From NCBI GenBank assembly GCA_003541445.1, contig DPMO01000137.1, positions 1 to 7,700 of the forward strand: a stretch of DNA of 7,700 nt. Reading direction: 5' to 3'. The position numbers and the translations under genes are program-made. Positions 5,373 to 7,700 of the stretch are shown one piece after another. Position 1 is the first letter of the stretch. Every line of letters begins with the position of its first letter. Source of the DNA: Clostridiales bacterium (GTDB taxonomy: Bacteria; Bacillota; Sulfobacillia; UBA995; UBA9673). The notes below the pieces were generated by a model. It made no database searches. It worked only from the letters and a program-made list of their open reading frames with translations, and was not told the origin of the DNA.

Positions 5373-5380
5373 TGCCGGCC

Positions 5381-5746
5381 GTGTTTCGCGTCCTGTCGGA
5401 CTTCGCGCCGGCCCTGTCGAATCGAGAGCTGACCCTCCCGGCGGCGGGCGCGCCTGCCCGCGATTGGTGGGACAGCCTCGACGCGGGGCCGCGTCTCCTC
5501 TTCTACGTCGTGGTCCTCCTTGTCGGCATGGTCGTCCTGGCCGCCGTCATCCAGGCCCTGGACAGGGCCAATCCCCGGAAGTGTCCCCGGTGCGGAGCCG
5601 TCCTCGACCAGGAGGAGGTCAGGGCGACCGGGGTCAGCTTCGACCGGACGGAGCACGACCTCATACAGTGGACGTGCCGGGAATGTGGTTGGAGGGAGCA
5701 GAGGACACGGGGCGCGGCCCACCGGAAGTACTACGGACCCTGGTAG
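5381..5746 (+). CDS. Small membrane protein with a CxxC-CxxC zinc ribbon
   Basis: This 121-residue hypothetical protein has three parts. Residues 1-38 are a short polar N-terminus, 39-60 form one strongly hydrophobic membrane helix (LLFYVVVLLVGMVVLAAVIQAL), and 61-121 form a soluble domain with C68-x2-C71 and C99-x2-C102. The two CxxC knuckles, 27 residues apart (CPRCG and CRECG), are typical of a zinc ribbon. The Arg/Lys after the helix suggests that the ribbon faces the cytoplasm. The C-terminus is basic and aromatic (HRKYYGPW). I do not recognise a named family, and binding to zinc, nucleic acid or protein is inference. The GTG at 5381 is selected for its GGGGAGG. The next gene starts 115 bases downstream on the same strand and may be co-transcribed, with a strong hairpin between them. 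Frame and composition look like a normal resident gene. Confidence 0.72.
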   Translation: MFRVLSDFAPALSNRELTLPAAGAPARDWWDSLDAGPRLLFYVVVLLVGMVVLAAVIQALDRANPRKCPRCGAVLDQEEVRATGVSFDRTEHDLIQWTCRECGWREQRTRGAAHRKYYGPW

Positions 5747-5820
5747 GGCTGGAAACCGGCCTCCGGCTGGATTGCTACCCCTTCGCCGCGGACATCATCA
5801 AGGTGAGCGAGGAGGAGTGA

Positions 5821-5841
5821 GGGTGTCCCGGAGGGGCACCC
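5821..5841 (+). promoter_or_regulatory. Strong hairpin covering a GGAGGGG ribosome-like site
   Basis: GGGTGTCCC and GGGGCACCC form a nine-pair stem with one G-U pair and a three-base loop (GGA). The loop and right arm contain GGAGGGG (5830-5836), the best ribosome-like site before the propeller gene; it would serve a GTG at 5847. Folding would hide that site. Alternatively, the hairpin may partly end transcription from the zinc-ribbon gene, although no T tract follows. Confidence 0.45.
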
Positions 5842-5861
5842 GCCGCGTGGGGTGTTGCGCG

Positions 5862-7700
5862 ATGATGAAGGAGCGATATCCCTGGAGTCTCCTGGCCGTG
5901 ACCCTGCTCGGCGGGGTCGTGCTGGCCGCGGTGGCCGTGCACCTGGCCTGGGTGCCTCTGCCCTTCATGGTCGAGATGCAGAGGAACGAACTCCTGCGGC
6001 CGGCGGGAGCCCTGGTCTGGCCGGCCGTCTTCCTTCCCTGGCTCCTGCTGGTGCCCCGCCGTCACCGCTGGTGGCTCGTCTGGTTGGCTTCCCCGCTCGG
6101 TTTCACTCTCCAGGGACAGCCCTTCGTCTTCCTGGTGGATCTCGTCCCGAGGCTGAACCGCCCCCTCGTGCCCTGGGTGCTGCTGGGCGGCCTGACCGGC
6201 CTGCTCCAGGTGGCCTTGGCGGGCGGTCGGGGCCGGGCGCCCGCCGGCGCTGGCGCTCGTTGGGTCCCTCCGGCGGCCCTGGTCGTCGGAGCGGCGGCCC
6301 TCGCCATGGCCTGGGTGCCGGTGACCCGGGCCATGGCCGTGGGGCCGGGCGAGGTGGCCGTGGACGACCTCGAGCTCGTGGCCACCCACACCCTGAGGGG
6401 CGTTGACGCGGACCGCGGCCTCAAGGCCTTCACCTGGGAAGGGACCACCGTGGTCATGGCCACCGACAAGCTCCTCTGGCTCGGACCGGACGGGCGGGCG
6501 CTGGTCCGGGACCTGCCCCTCGACCCGACCGAGGTCGAGGTCAGGGTGGCCCCAGAACACTTCTACGTCGTCGAGAAGGCGGTCGGCCGGCTGCGCTGTC
6601 TCTCCAGAGCGACCGGCGAGGTCCTCTGGCAGGTGACCGGGATGGGCAGCGTGGACGAAGTCGCCTGGACGGGGCTGGCCTCGCCCGCCGCCGGCGCCGT
6701 GCCCACCGGCTGGTTCCTGGACCACCCCGACCACGGGGAAGGGCCGGAGCAGACGGAGGTCACTCTCCACCGTGTGGACCTACGGGACGGGAGCCGCCGG
6801 GAATTCGTCGTCCACCCGCCCGCCGGATACTCCTGGCCCGAACCCGGCGGTGGACACATGAACCCGTGGCCGCGCCTGGGCGTGACCGGCAGCAGCGTGT
6901 TCCTGGTCGGAGTCGCCGTCCCTACCGAGTCGGACCTTCCGGGTCAGACCGCCCCCTTCGTCAGCCTGCCGCCCCAGGTGGGAGGCGGCGCCGAGGCTCC
7001 CCTGCCGCCGGCGACCCTGGCGGCGGGGGGACTGGTCGTGCCCGACATGAGCGTCTCGGCGGGCCGCCGGACGGCGGGCGTCAGCCTCGTCCCGCCCTCC
7101 GCCGTCCTCCTCTACATCTCCTCCCGGGCGGAAGGCTTCGCCGTCACCGCCCGCGACCTGGCCACCGGGGAAGAGCTGTGGACGAGGTCGCTGGAGACGG
7201 ACTTCCTCTCCGGGCAGGTGCTCTTCGTCCTCCCGGGGCGGGTCCTCGTGGACGGGGCCGGGGTCGGAGCTCTGGGCCTGGTCACGGCCACCCTCGACGG
7301 GCGGGAGCCCCGCGCCCTGACGGCCTTCGACCCCCTGTCGGGGGAGGTGCTGTGGAGCTGGCCCAAGGAGGGACGCCTCGTCGAGTGGGCGGCCGACGCC
7401 GGCGGGGGCGAGACCCTGGTCGGTACCACGGACGGCCTCGTGGCCCGTCTGGGCCCGGACGGGTCGCCCCTGTGGACCCGCGACCTCGGGGGGCCGGTCC
7501 ACGTTGTGCTCCTCGACCCGCCCCGAAACAGGGGCGTCTTCTTGACCTCGCCCGGGAGGCAGTTGCCCACCCTGGGCCTCTGGGGTGTGGAGCTCACCCT
7601 GGACCTGGCCACGGGTGAGGTGGTTTCCCGGCCGGAGAACCAGCCCGGAAGCTGGAACCTCATCGCCCTCGACGGCCGCGTCTGGCGCACGGCCGGCCGC
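5862..7700 (+). CDS. Multi-helix membrane protein with PQQ-like beta-propeller, 3' partial
   Basis: I translated this frame by hand: it is open for 613 codons from the ATG at 5862 to the window edge, with no stop. Residues 1-160 or so form about five membrane helices, at roughly 8-30, 46-62, 66-90, 104-122 and 133-152. The rest looks extracytoplasmic. It repeats the blade motif of PQQ-like (quinoprotein dehydrogenase-type) propellers, a small-residue turn followed by Leu-Trp: SRATGEVLW (248-256), DLATGEELW (432-440), DPLSGEVLW (490-498), GPDGSPLW (531-538) and a degenerate DLATGEVV (581-588). BamB-like scaffolds and dehydrogenases share this fold. No PQQ-binding or catalytic residues can be assigned, so an enzymatic role is not claimed. 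The start is uncertain: ATG 5862 or 5865 lacks a clear ribosome site, and GTG 5847 would use GGAGGGG in the upstream hairpin. Confidence 0.8.
   Translation, partial: MMKERYPWSLLAVTLLGGVVLAAVAVHLAWVPLPFMVEMQRNELLRPAGALVWPAVFLPWLLLVPRRHRWWLVWLASPLGFTLQGQPFVFLVDLVPRLNRPLVPWVLLGGLTGLLQVALAGGRGRAPAGAGARWVPPAALVVGAAALAMAWVPVTRAMAVGPGEVAVDDLELVATHTLRGVDADRGLKAFTWEGTTVVMATDKLLWLGPDGRALVRDLPLDPTEVEVRVAPEHFYVVEKAVGRLRCLSRATGEVLWQVTGMGSVDEVAWTGLASPAAGAVPTGWFLDHPDHGEGPEQTEVTLHRVDLRDGSRREFVVHPPAGYSWPEPGGGHMNPWPRLGVTGSSVFLVGVAVPTESDLPGQTAPFVSLPPQVGGGAEAPLPPATLAAGGLVVPDMSVSAGRRTAGVSLVPPSAVLLYISSRAEGFAVTARDLATGEELWTRSLETDFLSGQVLFVLPGRVLVDGAGVGALGLVTATLDGREPRALTAFDPLSGEVLWSWPKEGRLVEWAADAGGGETLVGTTDGLVARLGPDGSPLWTRDLGGPVHVVLLDPPRNRGVFLTSPGRQLPTLGLWGVELTLDLATGEVVSRPENQPGSWNLIALDGRVWRTAGR

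Larger units (their letters stand above)
5123..5380. other. Intergenic region between divergent peptidase and zinc-ribbon genes
   Basis: About 260 bases separate the two divergent genes and contain no gene I can support. The region holds a minus-strand TACAAT, a 12-base palindrome and the ribosome site of the zinc-ribbon gene. No recognisable riboswitch or T-box core was seen. Promoters for both genes are expected here, but no plus-strand promoter is clear. Confidence 0.5.

Noticed and set aside
5683..5820. Plus-strand frame ending YPFAADIIKVSEEE after the zinc-ribbon stop, possibly a gene remnant
   Set aside because: Most of it overlaps the zinc-ribbon gene in another frame and it has no ribosome site; the tail is too short to identify as a remnant.
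5775..7502. Minus-strand frames opposite the propeller gene
   Set aside because: They encode low-complexity Gly/Arg/His/Pro proteins, whereas the plus-strand frame is open throughout with membrane helices and repeated blade motifs.

Overview
The window is a GC-rich bacterial segment: hand counts of 60-base blocks give about 72% G+C in the M20 peptidase gene and 53-62% in the toxin-antitoxin pair. It has many GTG starts preceded by GGAGG-type ribosome sites and two TACAAT -10 hexamers. With the gene families present (ABC-class ATPase COG3044, TM1266-like hydrogenase-associated regulator, HEPN-MNT pair), this suggests a high-GC Clostridia-like Bacillota such as the Symbiobacterium or Thermaerobacter type. 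The assignment is inference; no rRNA or tRNA is present to test it.

Layout. Positions 1-684 (+) hold the C-terminal part of a predicted ABC-class ATPase, which runs 62 bases into the 3' end of a convergent operon. That operon (-, 2331 to 623) encodes a ten-helix EamA/DMT exporter followed, with a 5-base gap, by an aspartate/glutamate racemase. Divergent from it is a short TM1266-like gene (2512-2775, +). Next comes the clearest accessory element: an MNT nucleotidyltransferase antitoxin and a HEPN ribonuclease-type toxin (2929-3803, +). They overlap by four bases, have their own extended -10 promoter, and are visibly lower in G+C than their surroundings. The pair ends against a convergent M20 metallopeptidase of the glutamate-carboxypeptidase type (5115 to 3826, -).

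The right part holds a small one-helix membrane protein with a CxxC-CxxC zinc ribbon (5381-5746, +). It is followed by a long reading frame that is open from 5862 to the window edge, encoding about five N-terminal membrane helices and a PQQ-like beta-propeller.

Functionally, the racemase and exporter look like an amino-acid conversion/export pair, and the HEPN-MNT pair is a self-contained type VII-like toxin-antitoxin module. The zinc-ribbon and propeller proteins may be co-transcribed, but their joint role is unknown. No gene-free stretch exceeds 300 bases, and I found no CRISPR array, insertion sequence, structural RNA or terminator with a clear T tract. The strongest candidate for a discrete system is the HEPN-MNT module. 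The less explained items are the apparently orphan TM1266-like gene and the membrane-anchored propeller.
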